Shown here: positions 16,202 to 24,997 of the stretch, piece by piece
Layout of the letters: each line of letters opens with the position of its first letter
Numbering within the stretch: the stretch's first letter is position 1
Assembly (NCBI GenBank): GCA_964640055.1
Contig: CAZXFH010000032.1
Location: 1-38,975 of the forward strand
Origin: CAZXFH01 sp964640055
Lineage (GTDB): Bacteria > Fidelibacterota > UBA2242 > JAFGTP01
DNA length: 38,975 nucleotides
Direction: 5' to 3'
The notes under the pieces: model-generated
Databases searched by the model: none
What the model was told of the DNA's origin: nothing
Seen by the model: only the letters and a program-made list of their open reading frames with translations
Translations under genes and position numbers: made by a program

Positions 16202-17575
16202 TTATTCCGATATGGGATAACCGTTATTATATTGGAGGTCCCATTCGATCTTTTCCACCGCTTGATCCAGTTCTTTTTTCACATCGGCGCCGACAATGAT
16301 GTTTTGCAGGGCTTCGGCAAAGGCGGCGCTGATGGCCGGATAGGCGGGTGTTACCGGCCGGGGCACCCCCCAGCCACTTTTAAGTTGTTCCGCCAGTACC
16401 CGTAACGGTCCTTCCGCTCCGTATAATCGGGAGCTGTCAATGGCGCTTTCGCGGGCCGGCACAGCGCCGTTCGCTGCGGTCATGTGTAATATTTCCCGGG
16501 GGGATAAGAGAAATTCTAAAAACTGCCAGGCTTGGTCCGGCTGCCGGCAATTGGTGGTGATCCCCCAGTTCCAGGAGCCCAGGGTGGTTTTGGGCCCCTT
16601 GCCGAAATCAGGCATGGGGATCAGAACCAGGTCATCTCCCAGATGTTGGTGATGGGCCCCCCACATCCAGTGACCCACCCAGGAGAGTGCGCAGATTTGG
16701 TTAATATAGAAATCATCATCACCGGCCGGTTCGGGATTGGCATACCCCTGGGCAAAGAGTTGCTGAATAAAGCGCAAGGCAGCCACGGCTTCCGGGCCGT
16801 TCAATATCCCTTCCGCGGTACTGTAGTCACTGCGGTCGATCAGATCACCACCAAAGGATTTGAGGATCGGTAAGAAAGCATAGGTGTACCACTCCCGCTG
16901 GCGGTAATTCATTTTAAAATCAATTGCATATTCCACTTCTTTGAGGGCTTGTAGTTGCTTTACGGCCTGCATGAATTCGGCCTTGTCCCAGTGATCGTTA
17001 ATACTTTTGGGAATGCGTACCCCGGCTTTTTGCAAATAGCTGCGGTTGGCCCAGATGGCTAACCCGGAATCATAACCCCCCAAGCTGAACAGTTTGCTGC
17101 CATAGGTGCCTTGGTCCAGGAGCGAGGGTAAAAAGTCCGCTTTCATCTGGCCCGTAACAAAGCTATCCAGGGGGATCAGATAACCGGACCAGGCATAGTT
17201 ATAGAGGTAAGGACCGTCAAATTCGAGTAAAGGGGGCAGGTCACCGGCCAGGGCGGCGCCGTTCACCTGATCATTATAGCTGCCTTCCGGTAACAGAAGG
17301 GCTTTTATGGTGAGATCAGCATGGGTTTGATTGAAACGGGCGACCTGCTCGTTGAATACCCGGCGTTCGCTGGGTTTACCGGAATGGAACCAGACTTCCA
17401 GCTGCGGCTTGGAACGGGTTGATTGATCCGCTGACTGACAATCCGTCAATAATAACAGCCAGAAGCCAATCAATAAGAGAAGGAATCCACGAATGCTAAC
17501 GATAATGCCCTCCTGTTTATAAATAGAGACCGACAGGGGAATATATTCGGCTGGAGTTTGAAGAGCATAAATCAT
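16202..17575 (-). CDS. Sugar ABC transporter extracellular solute-binding protein
   Basis: A binding protein of the family 1 type (SBP_bac_1/8) that captures a sugar outside the membrane and delivers it to the two permeases. Typical features are LEVWFHSGKPSERRVFNEQVARFN after the signal, the LLEFDGPYLYNYAWSGYLIPLD stretch, and GSWNWGITTNCRQPDQAWQFLEFL near residue 340. The hydrophobic signal lies unusually far in (about residues 30-43). A strong AGGAGGG sits inside the frame just before ATT (17506) and ATC (17503) codons, so the real start may be there with a non-standard codon; otherwise the ATG at 17575 is used. The lipobox is odd: LTDC has Asp before the cysteine. Confidence 0.85.
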   Translation of the reverse strand: MIYALQTPAEYIPLSVSIYKQEGIIVSIRGFLLLLIGFWLLLLTDCQSADQSTRSKPQLEVWFHSGKPSERRVFNEQVARFNQTHADLTIKALLLPEGSYNDQVNGAALAGDLPPLLEFDGPYLYNYAWSGYLIPLDSFVTGQMKADFLPSLLDQGTYGSKLFSLGGYDSGLAIWANRSYLQKAGVRIPKSINDHWDKAEFMQAVKQLQALKEVEYAIDFKMNYRQREWYTYAFLPILKSFGGDLIDRSDYSTAEGILNGPEAVAALRFIQQLFAQGYANPEPAGDDDFYINQICALSWVGHWMWGAHHQHLGDDLVLIPMPDFGKGPKTTLGSWNWGITTNCRQPDQAWQFLEFLLSPREILHMTAANGAVPARESAIDSSRLYGAEGPLRVLAEQLKSGWGVPRPVTPAYPAISAAFAEALQNIIVGADVKKELDQAVEKIEWDLQYNNGYPISE

Positions 17576-17817
17576 AAAACAATTTCTTCAATTTGGGTGA
17601 CAATATCAAAGCTTGCCTAGTACTGGTGATTATCAAATTTACCGATTTTCTAATGATACTCAATCCAGCCGCTATATATCCTGTCAACTTAGGGAGTCGT
17701 GATTTATGCCAAAATTGCGCGGCTTTTTCGTTGACTTTCCTGCTTGCATAAAATAAATTCAACGGCTTTTCAAAAAACAAGCAATCGAGGAAGACAGTTT
17801 GATTGAGGTGAAGATAG
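17576..17817. other. Divergent intergenic region between ABC importer and secD
   Basis: A 242-base space that must hold promoters in both directions. For secD a good candidate is annotated separately. For the ABC importer a - strand TTGACA is present (17682-17687) but has no acceptable -10 at the right distance. No gene is seen. Confidence 0.5.
17731..17759 (+). promoter_or_regulatory. Candidate promoter of secD
   Basis: TTGACT (17731-17736), 17-base spacer, TAAATT (17754-17759). Transcription would start near 17766, about 50 bases before the secD ATG, which is preceded by GAGGTGAA. Confidence 0.45.
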
Positions 17818-19740
17818 ATGTTTAAAAGAACGAATGTGCGTTTCATTATTATTGCCCTTGTTTTGGTACTGGCGGCTTACGCTTTATACTGGAGTTTGGC
17901 TTATAATTCCTTTTCCGATGAAAAAAAGGAAGAGCTACGTGCGCAGGGCAAGCTGGAAAAATTTGAGGATAATATCCTGCGACTCGGTCTGGACCTGCAG
18001 GGAGGTATGCATATTATTCTGGAGCTGGATATTCCTGATCTGATCGAGAGTATGGCCGCCAATAAAACCGATCAATTTTATACTATTCTGAACCAGACCG
18101 AACAAGCCACTATTGAGGAAGATAAAGATTTCTTTGATGCTTTTGAGGCCCGCGTAGAAGCGGCTGGTTTGAAACTGGTGCGGCATTTCAGCAATCGCGG
18201 ATACAAGAACGCTGAAATCATCAAAACCCTCAAAGAGGAAGCCCGGGATGCCCGGAATCGAGCGATGGCCATTATTCGGAATCGGGTGGACCAGTTTGGG
18301 GTTTCCGAACCGGTGATTCAGAAAGCGGGTAAATATCGCATTATTTGTGAGTTGGCCGGGGTACAGGATCCGGAGCGAGCCCGCGAACTGATTCAAAGTA
18401 CTGCTCTGCTGGAATTCATCCTGCTTAAGGATCCCCAGGTCACCCAATCCTTTATCACCTCGGTAGATAAATATCTGAAGAGCGGTAAAAGAGAAGAAAT
18501 TTTAGCAGAAGCAGAAGAGACTGAATCTCAGGATACGACGGTGGCCCTCAAGGAATCCCAGGATGAGGCGATCAGTGTTAGTGACCTGCTGGGCACCACT
18601 GAAGCGGATATTGCTATGGAAACCGATACCACTGACACCAGTTCCCTGGTGGTGGATAAAGAGATGTTCAGGGAAAAACCCTTTTCCTCTTTGTTGCGCA
18701 ATGTGGGCAATATGATTGCCGTGCCCGAGCGCAATAAATATGCCGTGGAGAAGATCCTCTCCGATCCGGAAGTTCAGAAATTGTTGCCCTATGATTCCCA
18801 GATTCTGTGGTCGGGTTTCCCGGAACGCATGACCCTGGCCAGCGGGGAAACCGAAAGTTATTATTTGCTTTACCATTTGAAACGGGAAGCTGATATGCAG
18901 GGTAAATATGTAACCCGTGCCAAGGCCGATCTGGGCGGGGCTCAATCCACGACAGCCGGACAACCGATCGTCAATATGTACATGAACAATGAAGGCGCCC
19001 GTAAGTTCTCACGGCTGACTGGTGCCAATATCGGCCGCCGTTTGGCCATTGTACTGGATAAGAAAGTGTATATGGCCCCCAATATCAAATCAAAGATCCC
19101 TCAGGGTTCAGCCTATATCGAAGGGTTTAAAGATATGGAAGAGGCCAAGGATATTGCCATTGTGCTGCGCGCCGGTGCCTTACCTGCTCCGGTTGATATT
19201 ATTGAGGAGCGCACGGTCGGTCCCACTCTGGGACGGGATTCCATCCTGCTGGGCACCCGGCTGGGGATGATCGGTTTTGCGATCATCGTAATTTTTATGG
19301 TAATTTACTACCGAGCCTCCGGACTGTTAGCGGATCTGGCCCTAATACTTAATCTTGTGTTTGTATTGGCCGTCCTGGCGACCCTGGAAGCCACCCTGAC
19401 CCTGCCGGGTATTGCCGGTTTAATTTTGACCGTAGGTATTGCAGTAGATAACAATGTTTTGATCTTTGAACGAATCCGGGAAGAGCTGGATAAGGGCAAA
19501 ACTGTCCGGGCTGCGATTGACAGTGGTTACAGCCGCGCCTTGATAACCATCTTGGATGCTAATCTGACGACCATTTTTGCTTCGCTGATTTTGATGCAGT
19601 TCGGCACCGGCCCGGTGAAGGGCTTTGCCGTGACGCTTTTTTGGGGCGTGGTTTCCAGTTTCTTTACGGCCATTTTTGTTACCCGCACGATCTATAATTT
19701 TATCACTGAAAGAAAAGTGTTAAAAAAACTAAGTATATAA
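17818..19740 (+). CDS. secD: Protein translocase subunit SecD
   Basis: Membrane component of the SecDF complex, which uses the ion gradient to help pull exported proteins through SecYEG. Its 640 residues have one N-terminal membrane helix (about 9-25), the LGLDLQGGMHI signature near 58-68, and the large periplasmic domain with NRVDQFGVSEPVIQKAG and GGAQSTTAGQPIV. The C-terminal five-helix block includes LTVGIAVDNNVLIFERIREEL. It carries an acidic Ser/Thr-rich insert at about 225-285 that E. coli SecD lacks. GAGGTGAA precedes the ATG. secF follows after 18 bases. The usual upstream yajC is not in the window. Confidence 0.97.
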   Translation: MFKRTNVRFIIIALVLVLAAYALYWSLAYNSFSDEKKEELRAQGKLEKFEDNILRLGLDLQGGMHIILELDIPDLIESMAANKTDQFYTILNQTEQATIEEDKDFFDAFEARVEAAGLKLVRHFSNRGYKNAEIIKTLKEEARDARNRAMAIIRNRVDQFGVSEPVIQKAGKYRIICELAGVQDPERARELIQSTALLEFILLKDPQVTQSFITSVDKYLKSGKREEILAEAEETESQDTTVALKESQDEAISVSDLLGTTEADIAMETDTTDTSSLVVDKEMFREKPFSSLLRNVGNMIAVPERNKYAVEKILSDPEVQKLLPYDSQILWSGFPERMTLASGETESYYLLYHLKREADMQGKYVTRAKADLGGAQSTTAGQPIVNMYMNNEGARKFSRLTGANIGRRLAIVLDKKVYMAPNIKSKIPQGSAYIEGFKDMEEAKDIAIVLRAGALPAPVDIIEERTVGPTLGRDSILLGTRLGMIGFAIIVIFMVIYYRASGLLADLALILNLVFVLAVLATLEATLTLPGIAGLILTVGIAVDNNVLIFERIREELDKGKTVRAAIDSGYSRALITILDANLTTIFASLILMQFGTGPVKGFAVTLFWGVVSSFFTAIFVTRTIYNFITERKVLKKLSI

Positions 19741-19758
19741 AACTCAGGAAACAAGTAT

Positions 19759-20652
19759 ATGCGATTTTTAAAAGATACTCATATTCATTTTGTCAAATTC
19801 AGTAAAACCGCGGCCATTGCATCAGCAATTCTGTTGCTGATCGGCTTGATTTCCCTGCTGTTTATCCGCGGATTGAATTTCGGGATCGATTTCACCGGTG
19901 GTACACTGGTACAGTTACGGTTTGAAAGAGATGTATCCACCGGAGAGATCCGCGGGGCGTTGAATCAGCAGGGGCTGGGAAGGAATGTAATCCAGTCGGT
20001 CAGTGGCAAACGGGAGTACATGATCCGGATTGCCGAGGCCACCGACCTGGGAAACGTACATGAAAAGATTAAAACCGCGGTCAATACCCTGGACAATCCC
20101 TATCAGACATTACGTACGGAAAAAGTAGGCCCTAAGATCGGTGAAGAATTACGCCGGGATGCGCTTCTGGCCATTATCTCAGCCATTCTTGTGATCGGTG
20201 TTTATATTTCCATTCGCTTTCAATTCCGCTTCGCTCTGGGGGCCGTGATTGCCCTGATCCATGATGTGCTCTTTACCCTAGGAGTCTTTTCCATTGCCCA
20301 ATTTGAAATTTCGCTGTCCACTATTGCGGCCGGTTTGACCATTGTGGGTTATTCGCTGAACGATACGATTGTACTCTATGACCGTATCCGGGAGAATATG
20401 AAACGCAACCGCCGGCTGGCCATTGATAAACTGGTCAACACCAGTATCAATGAAACGCTAAGCAGAACGGTAATCACCTCCCTGACAACCCTGGTTGTGG
20501 TTGTGGTTCTGGCCTTTTCCAAAGGAGAGGTCCAGATTTTTGCCTATGCCATGATTGTGGGAGTTTTCATCGGAACCTATTCTTCTATCTATATCGCAGG
20601 GCCGGTTATCATTGCCTGGCAAAAGCGTTTCAGTACGAAATATGCCAAATAA
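19759..20652 (+). CDS. secF: Protein translocase subunit SecF
   Basis: Partner of SecD, 297 residues. The first membrane helix is at about 16-38, followed by the NFGIDFTGGTLVQL signature that mirrors SecD. A short periplasmic domain ends in RTEKVGPKIGEELRRDALLA. The last five helices contain IVGYSLNDTIVLYDRIRENMK, the conserved segment thought to couple to ion flow. It is 18 bases downstream of secD, so the two are one unit. Confidence 0.97.
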   Translation: MRFLKDTHIHFVKFSKTAAIASAILLLIGLISLLFIRGLNFGIDFTGGTLVQLRFERDVSTGEIRGALNQQGLGRNVIQSVSGKREYMIRIAEATDLGNVHEKIKTAVNTLDNPYQTLRTEKVGPKIGEELRRDALLAIISAILVIGVYISIRFQFRFALGAVIALIHDVLFTLGVFSIAQFEISLSTIAAGLTIVGYSLNDTIVLYDRIRENMKRNRRLAIDKLVNTSINETLSRTVITSLTTLVVVVVLAFSKGEVQIFAYAMIVGVFIGTYSSIYIAGPVIIAWQKRFSTKYAK

Positions 20653-20734
20653 ATGAGTTAAGTTATTTTAAGTAATCTGAAATTGCTTCTTTCTTTCTGA
20701 ATGAGAGGAGCATTTTAATTTTTTGAGGTAATGA

Positions 20735-21988
20735 ATGTCGGTCATAGCCATACTTGGCGGACAATGGGGCGATGAGGGTAAAGGCAAAATCCTGGACATC
20801 CTCAGTGAAGATGCAGATGCCGTGGCCCGTTTCCAGGGCGGGGCCAATGCCGGTCACACCATCTATGTGAACAAAGAGGAAACTGTTTTACACCAGTTGC
20901 CCAGTGGCATTTTGCGCAATGCCGTGGATTGCTTGCTGGGATGCGGGATGGTGATCGATCCGGTGGGGCTGTTGAAAGAAATTGATATGTTGCAATCTAA
21001 AGGGGTGGCAGCACTGGAAAAGCGCATCCATATTTCCCAACTGGCGCATGTGGTAACGCCCCTGCATAAGCGCTTGGATGCCGTCCAGGAAAAAGCCCGG
21101 GCTGATGAGGCTATCGGGACCACCAAGCGCGGGATCGGACCCTGTTATATGGACCGGGTGGAACGCACCGGTTTGCGGCTTAAAGAATTAAACAAGACGG
21201 ACTGGGTTCGCCGATGCCTGACGGCAAAATTGGAACAAGCCATCGACCGTGGATTAATATCCAAAACCGATCAACCGCAAATACAAACGGAGTTTGCAGA
21301 ATTTTACCAGGCCGCGGAAAAGATCGTGCCTTATATCAAAGATGTGATGCGGATTCTCTATCAAAAATTAGCCCGCAAGGAAAAAATATTGGTCGAAGGG
21401 GCCCAGGGCATATTGCTGGATGTCAGCTATGGTACCTATCCCTATGTGACCTCCTCCAATACGATCGCCGGTAACGTGGCCACCGGACTGGGCATCAGCC
21501 CCACCCGTATTGATGAGATTTTAGGGGTTTTTAAAGCCTATAGCACCCGCGTCGGAGCCGGTCCTTTTCCCACGGAACAGAAGAATGCGATCGGCCAACG
21601 CCTGCGGGATAATGGGGCCGAATATGGCGCAACAACTCACCGACCGCGTCGCTGTGGCTGGTTTGATGCGGCCTTGGCACGCTTTTCCGTGCAACTGAAT
21701 GGTTTTTCTTCTGCGGTGATTACCAAATTGGATGTGCTGGACGATATGCAAGAGCTCCGTATCTGTACCGACTATAAAAACGGTAGCTATCCTACCATTG
21801 ATCTGGCGGATTGTGAGCCTCAGTATGAGACCCTGCCTGGTTGGCAGACCCCCTTGCAGGACTGTCGTCAATACGACCATTTGCCGACTGCTACCCGCCG
21901 CTATCTGGAAAGAATTGAGGAACTGCTGGGCGTACCGATCAAGTATATTTCGGTAGGCAAGGGACGCGATCAGATTATTGTCCGCTAA
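20735..21988 (+). CDS. purA: Adenylosuccinate synthetase
   Basis: Catalyses the GTP-dependent joining of IMP and aspartate, the first step from IMP to AMP. The 417-residue chain shows the P-loop GGQWGDEGKGK (8-18), NAGHT, the IMP-binding TTKRGIGPCYMDR, EGAQGILLDVSYGTYPYVTSSN, VGAGPFPTE, RRCGWFDA, and the guanine-site SVGKGRDQIIVR at the C-terminus. All match full-length PurA. An overlapping ATG four bases upstream (20731) is out of frame. It lies 82 bases after secF with no clear terminator between. Confidence 0.98.
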   Translation: MSVIAILGGQWGDEGKGKILDILSEDADAVARFQGGANAGHTIYVNKEETVLHQLPSGILRNAVDCLLGCGMVIDPVGLLKEIDMLQSKGVAALEKRIHISQLAHVVTPLHKRLDAVQEKARADEAIGTTKRGIGPCYMDRVERTGLRLKELNKTDWVRRCLTAKLEQAIDRGLISKTDQPQIQTEFAEFYQAAEKIVPYIKDVMRILYQKLARKEKILVEGAQGILLDVSYGTYPYVTSSNTIAGNVATGLGISPTRIDEILGVFKAYSTRVGAGPFPTEQKNAIGQRLRDNGAEYGATTHRPRRCGWFDAALARFSVQLNGFSSAVITKLDVLDDMQELRICTDYKNGSYPTIDLADCEPQYETLPGWQTPLQDCRQYDHLPTATRRYLERIEELLGVPIKYISVGKGRDQIIVR

Positions 21989-22207
21989 CCGCAGTAATGA
22001 CACCCCCTATCAATACATTTACCGGCCCCCTATGTCAGAATTGTATTGCTTTCGGCGACTATTTTTAATATATTTGCCACGATAATTTAAAATTGTGATC
22101 CAAATGTGAATTTTAACATATATTATAATTTTCATTGTTGAGTTTTGTTAATAATTCGCTACTGAAAATATATTTTTATAAATCCCAAATACGTTTAAGA
22201 AGGTAAC
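21989..22207. other. Intergenic region with repeats between purA and ruvB
   Basis: No gene seen. Two CCCCCTAT direct repeats lie at 22003-22010 and 22026-22033, 23 bases apart. CAATACA (22011-22017) pairs with TGTATTG (22042-22048), and TGACA (21998-22002) with TGTCA (22033-22037). The second half is strongly AT-rich and carries the ruvB promoter candidate. Confidence 0.4.
22145..22174 (+). promoter_or_regulatory. Candidate promoter for the ruvB-rplI gene string
   Basis: TTGTTA (22145-22150), 18-base spacer, TATATT (22169-22174) in AT-rich sequence. A TATAAT also occurs at 22124-22129 but has no -35 at proper distance. Confidence 0.4.
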
Positions 22208-23233
22208 TTGAGATCAAAGCCGACAGATCCCTCCAAATTGGCTGAAGATACTGATATTGAACAGAGTATCCGGCCGGCGAGCTTCGACGAATTTATTGGT
22301 CAAAAGACGGTGGTCAATAATCTGGCGCTTTATATCAAGGCCGCCAAGGAGCGGGGTGAACAGCTGGATCATGTGCTACTGTTTGGTCCGCCTGGCTTGG
22401 GGAAAACCACTCTGGCTCATATTGTGGCCCGCGAGCTGGGGGTCAATATTCGAACCTCTTCCGGTCCGGTGGTTGAACGGGCCGGCGATCTGGCCGGCAT
22501 GCTGACCAATTTAGCGTTCCGGGATGTCTTTTTTGTTGATGAAATTCATCGTTTGAACAACGTGGTGGAGGAATATTTATACTCTGCCATGGAAGATTTT
22601 TATATAGAAATTGTGATTGACAAAGGGCCTAATGCGCGGAATGTACAACTCAACCTGGAAGGATTTACCCTGATCGGGGCCACTACTCGCTTGGGTCGCC
22701 TGACTTCCCCCTTAAGAGATCGCTTCGGTGTGGTTTTGCGTATGGATTATTATACACCGGCAGATCTGTACCATATTCTGATGCGCACCGCCCGGATTTT
22801 GAATATTGAACTGACCCCTGAAGGGGCCCGGGAAATCGCACATCGGGCACGCGGAACACCCCGTATTGCCAACCGTATTCTGCGGCGCACCCGGGATTAC
22901 GCCCAGGTTAAAGCCAGCGGCAAGATCGACCGCAAGGTGGCAGCCAATTCCCTGCAAATGTTGGAAATTGATGTCAATGGACTGGATACCATGGATCGCC
23001 TGATCCTGAAAGCCATCATTGATAAATTTCAGGGCGGCCCGGTGGGGTTGAAGAGTTTGGCTGTGGCCGTCGCCGAGGACGAAGAGACCATTGAAGACGT
23101 TTATGAACCCTATCTGATCCAAATGGGGTTGTTGCAACGCACGAGCCGGGGACGTAAAGCCACACCGGAAACCTATAAATATTTTAACCTGTCGCCGGGT
23201 AATAGAACAGATGGTCAAGGAAAAATATTTTAA
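22208..23233 (+). CDS. ruvB: Holliday junction branch migration ATPase RuvB
   Basis: Motor of the RuvAB complex that drives branch migration during recombination repair. Its 341 residues begin with a TTG start codon, four bases after AAGAAGG; no ATG occurs before the conserved IRPASFDEFIGQ. The Walker A is GPPGLGKTTLAH and the Walker B FVDEIHRL. The sensor region reads LIGATTRLGRLTSPLRDRFG, and the arginine-rich winged-helix end is GLLQRTSRGRKATPETY. ruvA and ruvC are not in the window. ruvB next to queA is a common bacterial arrangement; the gap is 17 bases. Confidence 0.98.
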   Translation: MRSKPTDPSKLAEDTDIEQSIRPASFDEFIGQKTVVNNLALYIKAAKERGEQLDHVLLFGPPGLGKTTLAHIVARELGVNIRTSSGPVVERAGDLAGMLTNLAFRDVFFVDEIHRLNNVVEEYLYSAMEDFYIEIVIDKGPNARNVQLNLEGFTLIGATTRLGRLTSPLRDRFGVVLRMDYYTPADLYHILMRTARILNIELTPEGAREIAHRARGTPRIANRILRRTRDYAQVKASGKIDRKVAANSLQMLEIDVNGLDTMDRLILKAIIDKFQGGPVGLKSLAVAVAEDEETIEDVYEPYLIQMGLLQRTSRGRKATPETYKYFNLSPGNRTDGQGKIF

Positions 23234-23250
23234 AAATAACAGGAGTTAAT

Positions 23251-24285
23251 ATGCGGCTTTCCGATTTTGATTATGATTTACCCCAAGAATTGATCGCCAA
23301 ATATCCGATTGATAAACGGGACCATTCCCGTTTGATGATTATTAATCGAGAACAAAGAAAATTTGAACATAAACATTTCTATGATCTACCCGATTATCTG
23401 AAATCCGGCGATCTGTTAATTCTCAATGCCACCAAAGTATATCCGGCCCGCCTGCACGCCGTTAAAGATCGCACCGAGGCCAAAGTAGAGCTCTTCCTGC
23501 TTCGGGAATTGTCCAACAACCTTTGGGAAGTAATGGTCAAACCTGCCCGCAAAGTACGCATTGGGAACAAATTGACCATCACCGAAGACCTGCAATGTGA
23601 TGTGATCGATAATACGGTCTCCGGGGGGCGCGTGGTGCGCTTCAAAGATATTTCGCAGGAAGAATTGTATAAAGTAATCGATGAGTTGGGCGAATCTCCC
23701 TTGCCTCCCTATATTGATCGGGACCCTACCCCCCAGGATAAGCAGAAATATCAGACCGTATACGCCAGAAGGAGAGGTGCCGTAGCCGCACCTACGGCCG
23801 GGCTGCATTTCACGGATGAATTGCTGCACAAAATCAAAAGTAAAGGCGTTAAGATACAGGAAATTGTATTGCATATCGGACTGGGCACTTTTCGGCCGGT
23901 AACCGTGGAAGATCTTTCCCGTCACAGAATGGATTCGGAATACTATGAGGTGGGACCTGACACTGCGATCGCCATCAATGAAGCCAAGCGCAAAAACAAA
24001 CGGGTTATTGCGGTAGGAACCTCGGTGGTGCGTACCCTGGAAACCGTGACCGTTTCCGGATTCCAGATTACCCCCAGTAAAGGCTGGACCGATAAATTTA
24101 TTTATCCCCCCTATGAATTTAAAATGGTGGATGCCATGGTAACTAATTTTCATCAACCGAAATCCACCCTTCTGATGCAGGTATCTGCCTTTGCCGATCA
24201 TGAATTGATCATGAAGGCTTATAAGGCAGCAATTAAAAAGAAATACCGTTTTTTTAGTTACGGCGATGCCATGTTAATCATATGA
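23251..24285 (+). CDS. queA: tRNA preQ1(34) S-adenosylmethionine ribosyltransferase-isomerase
   Basis: Transfers the ribosyl part of SAM to preQ1 in tRNA to form epoxyqueuosine. The 344-residue protein shows the characteristic N-terminus FDYDLPQELIAKYP, HKHFYDLPDYLKSGDLLILN, the PLPPYIDR element, the catalytic region YQTVYARRRGAVAAPTAGLHFT, then HIGLGTFRPV and NFHQPKSTLLMQVSAF. Length is typical. AGGAG lies before the ATG. Confidence 0.98.
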   Translation: MRLSDFDYDLPQELIAKYPIDKRDHSRLMIINREQRKFEHKHFYDLPDYLKSGDLLILNATKVYPARLHAVKDRTEAKVELFLLRELSNNLWEVMVKPARKVRIGNKLTITEDLQCDVIDNTVSGGRVVRFKDISQEELYKVIDELGESPLPPYIDRDPTPQDKQKYQTVYARRRGAVAAPTAGLHFTDELLHKIKSKGVKIQEIVLHIGLGTFRPVTVEDLSRHRMDSEYYEVGPDTAIAINEAKRKNKRVIAVGTSVVRTLETVTVSGFQITPSKGWTDKFIYPPYEFKMVDAMVTNFHQPKSTLLMQVSAFADHELIMKAYKAAIKKKYRFFSYGDAMLII

Positions 24286-24300
24286 AGATGATGTAATTCC

Positions 24301-24996
24301 ATGCCAATCGCCAGTGCCATAGTTGTTGCCGCTGGAGCTGGCACGCGGATGCGGTCGGCCACACCCAAACCCTATATTTCCATAGGGGGCTATCCGCTGC
24401 TTTACCACAGCCTGCAGGCTTTCCTGCACAGCCCCGGAATTTCTGAGATTATCCTGGTAGCCGCTGCTCAGCAGCGTGGTTCGGCTAGGCTTAACCAAGC
24501 CATTCCTCCGCAAATGAAAGACCGGATAAAAATCGTGACCGGCGGTCAACGCCGACAGGATTCGGTCCGGAATGGATTGCAAGCTGTGCATAAAAATGCG
24601 GAATACGTCTTGGTACACGATGGCGCCCGACCCTTACTCAGGCCTGCTCACATCACACAGCTGCTGGACACCTGCAATCCCCAGACCGGCGCCATTCTGG
24701 CGGTCCCGGCGATGGATACCTTGAAACAGGTGGATCACCAACAGGTCGTGCAGACCCTTGACCGGCGGAAAATTTGGCAGGTTCAAACTCCACAAGTCTT
24801 TCCCAAATCCGTTCTACTGGAGGCTTTTATCCGGGCGGAGAAGGAGCATTTTACCGGTACCGATGAAGCCAGCTTGGTAGAGCGACTGCCATTCCCGGTC
24901 AAGGTTGTACCGGGGGATAAATACAATATCAAAGTCACCCTGCCTGCAGATCTGCAGTTGGTAGCGGCGATTTTAGAACAAAGGAAAGGGAGTTAA
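24301..24996 (+). CDS. ispD: 2-C-methyl-D-erythritol 4-phosphate cytidylyltransferase
   Basis: Third step of the MEP isoprenoid pathway: couples MEP to CTP. The 231 residues contain the nucleotide-binding VVAAGAGTRMRSATPKPYI (8-26; Pro replaces the more usual Gln in the K-x-Y position), the GGQRRQDSVRNGL loop, VLVHDGARPLL, AVPAMDTLKQ, QTPQVFP, and the final TDEASLVE and GDKYNIKVTLPADL. ispF follows after one base, so translation is coupled. Both are separate proteins here, not the fused IspDF found in some lineages. Confidence 0.97.
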   Translation: MPIASAIVVAAGAGTRMRSATPKPYISIGGYPLLYHSLQAFLHSPGISEIILVAAAQQRGSARLNQAIPPQMKDRIKIVTGGQRRQDSVRNGLQAVHKNAEYVLVHDGARPLLRPAHITQLLDTCNPQTGAILAVPAMDTLKQVDHQQVVQTLDRRKIWQVQTPQVFPKSVLLEAFIRAEKEHFTGTDEASLVERLPFPVKVVPGDKYNIKVTLPADLQLVAAILEQRKGS

Positions 24997-24997
24997 T

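Noticed and set aside
23416..24201. Long minus-strand frame inside queA
   Set aside because: queA is certain by its motifs; the antisense frame is a codon-bias shadow.
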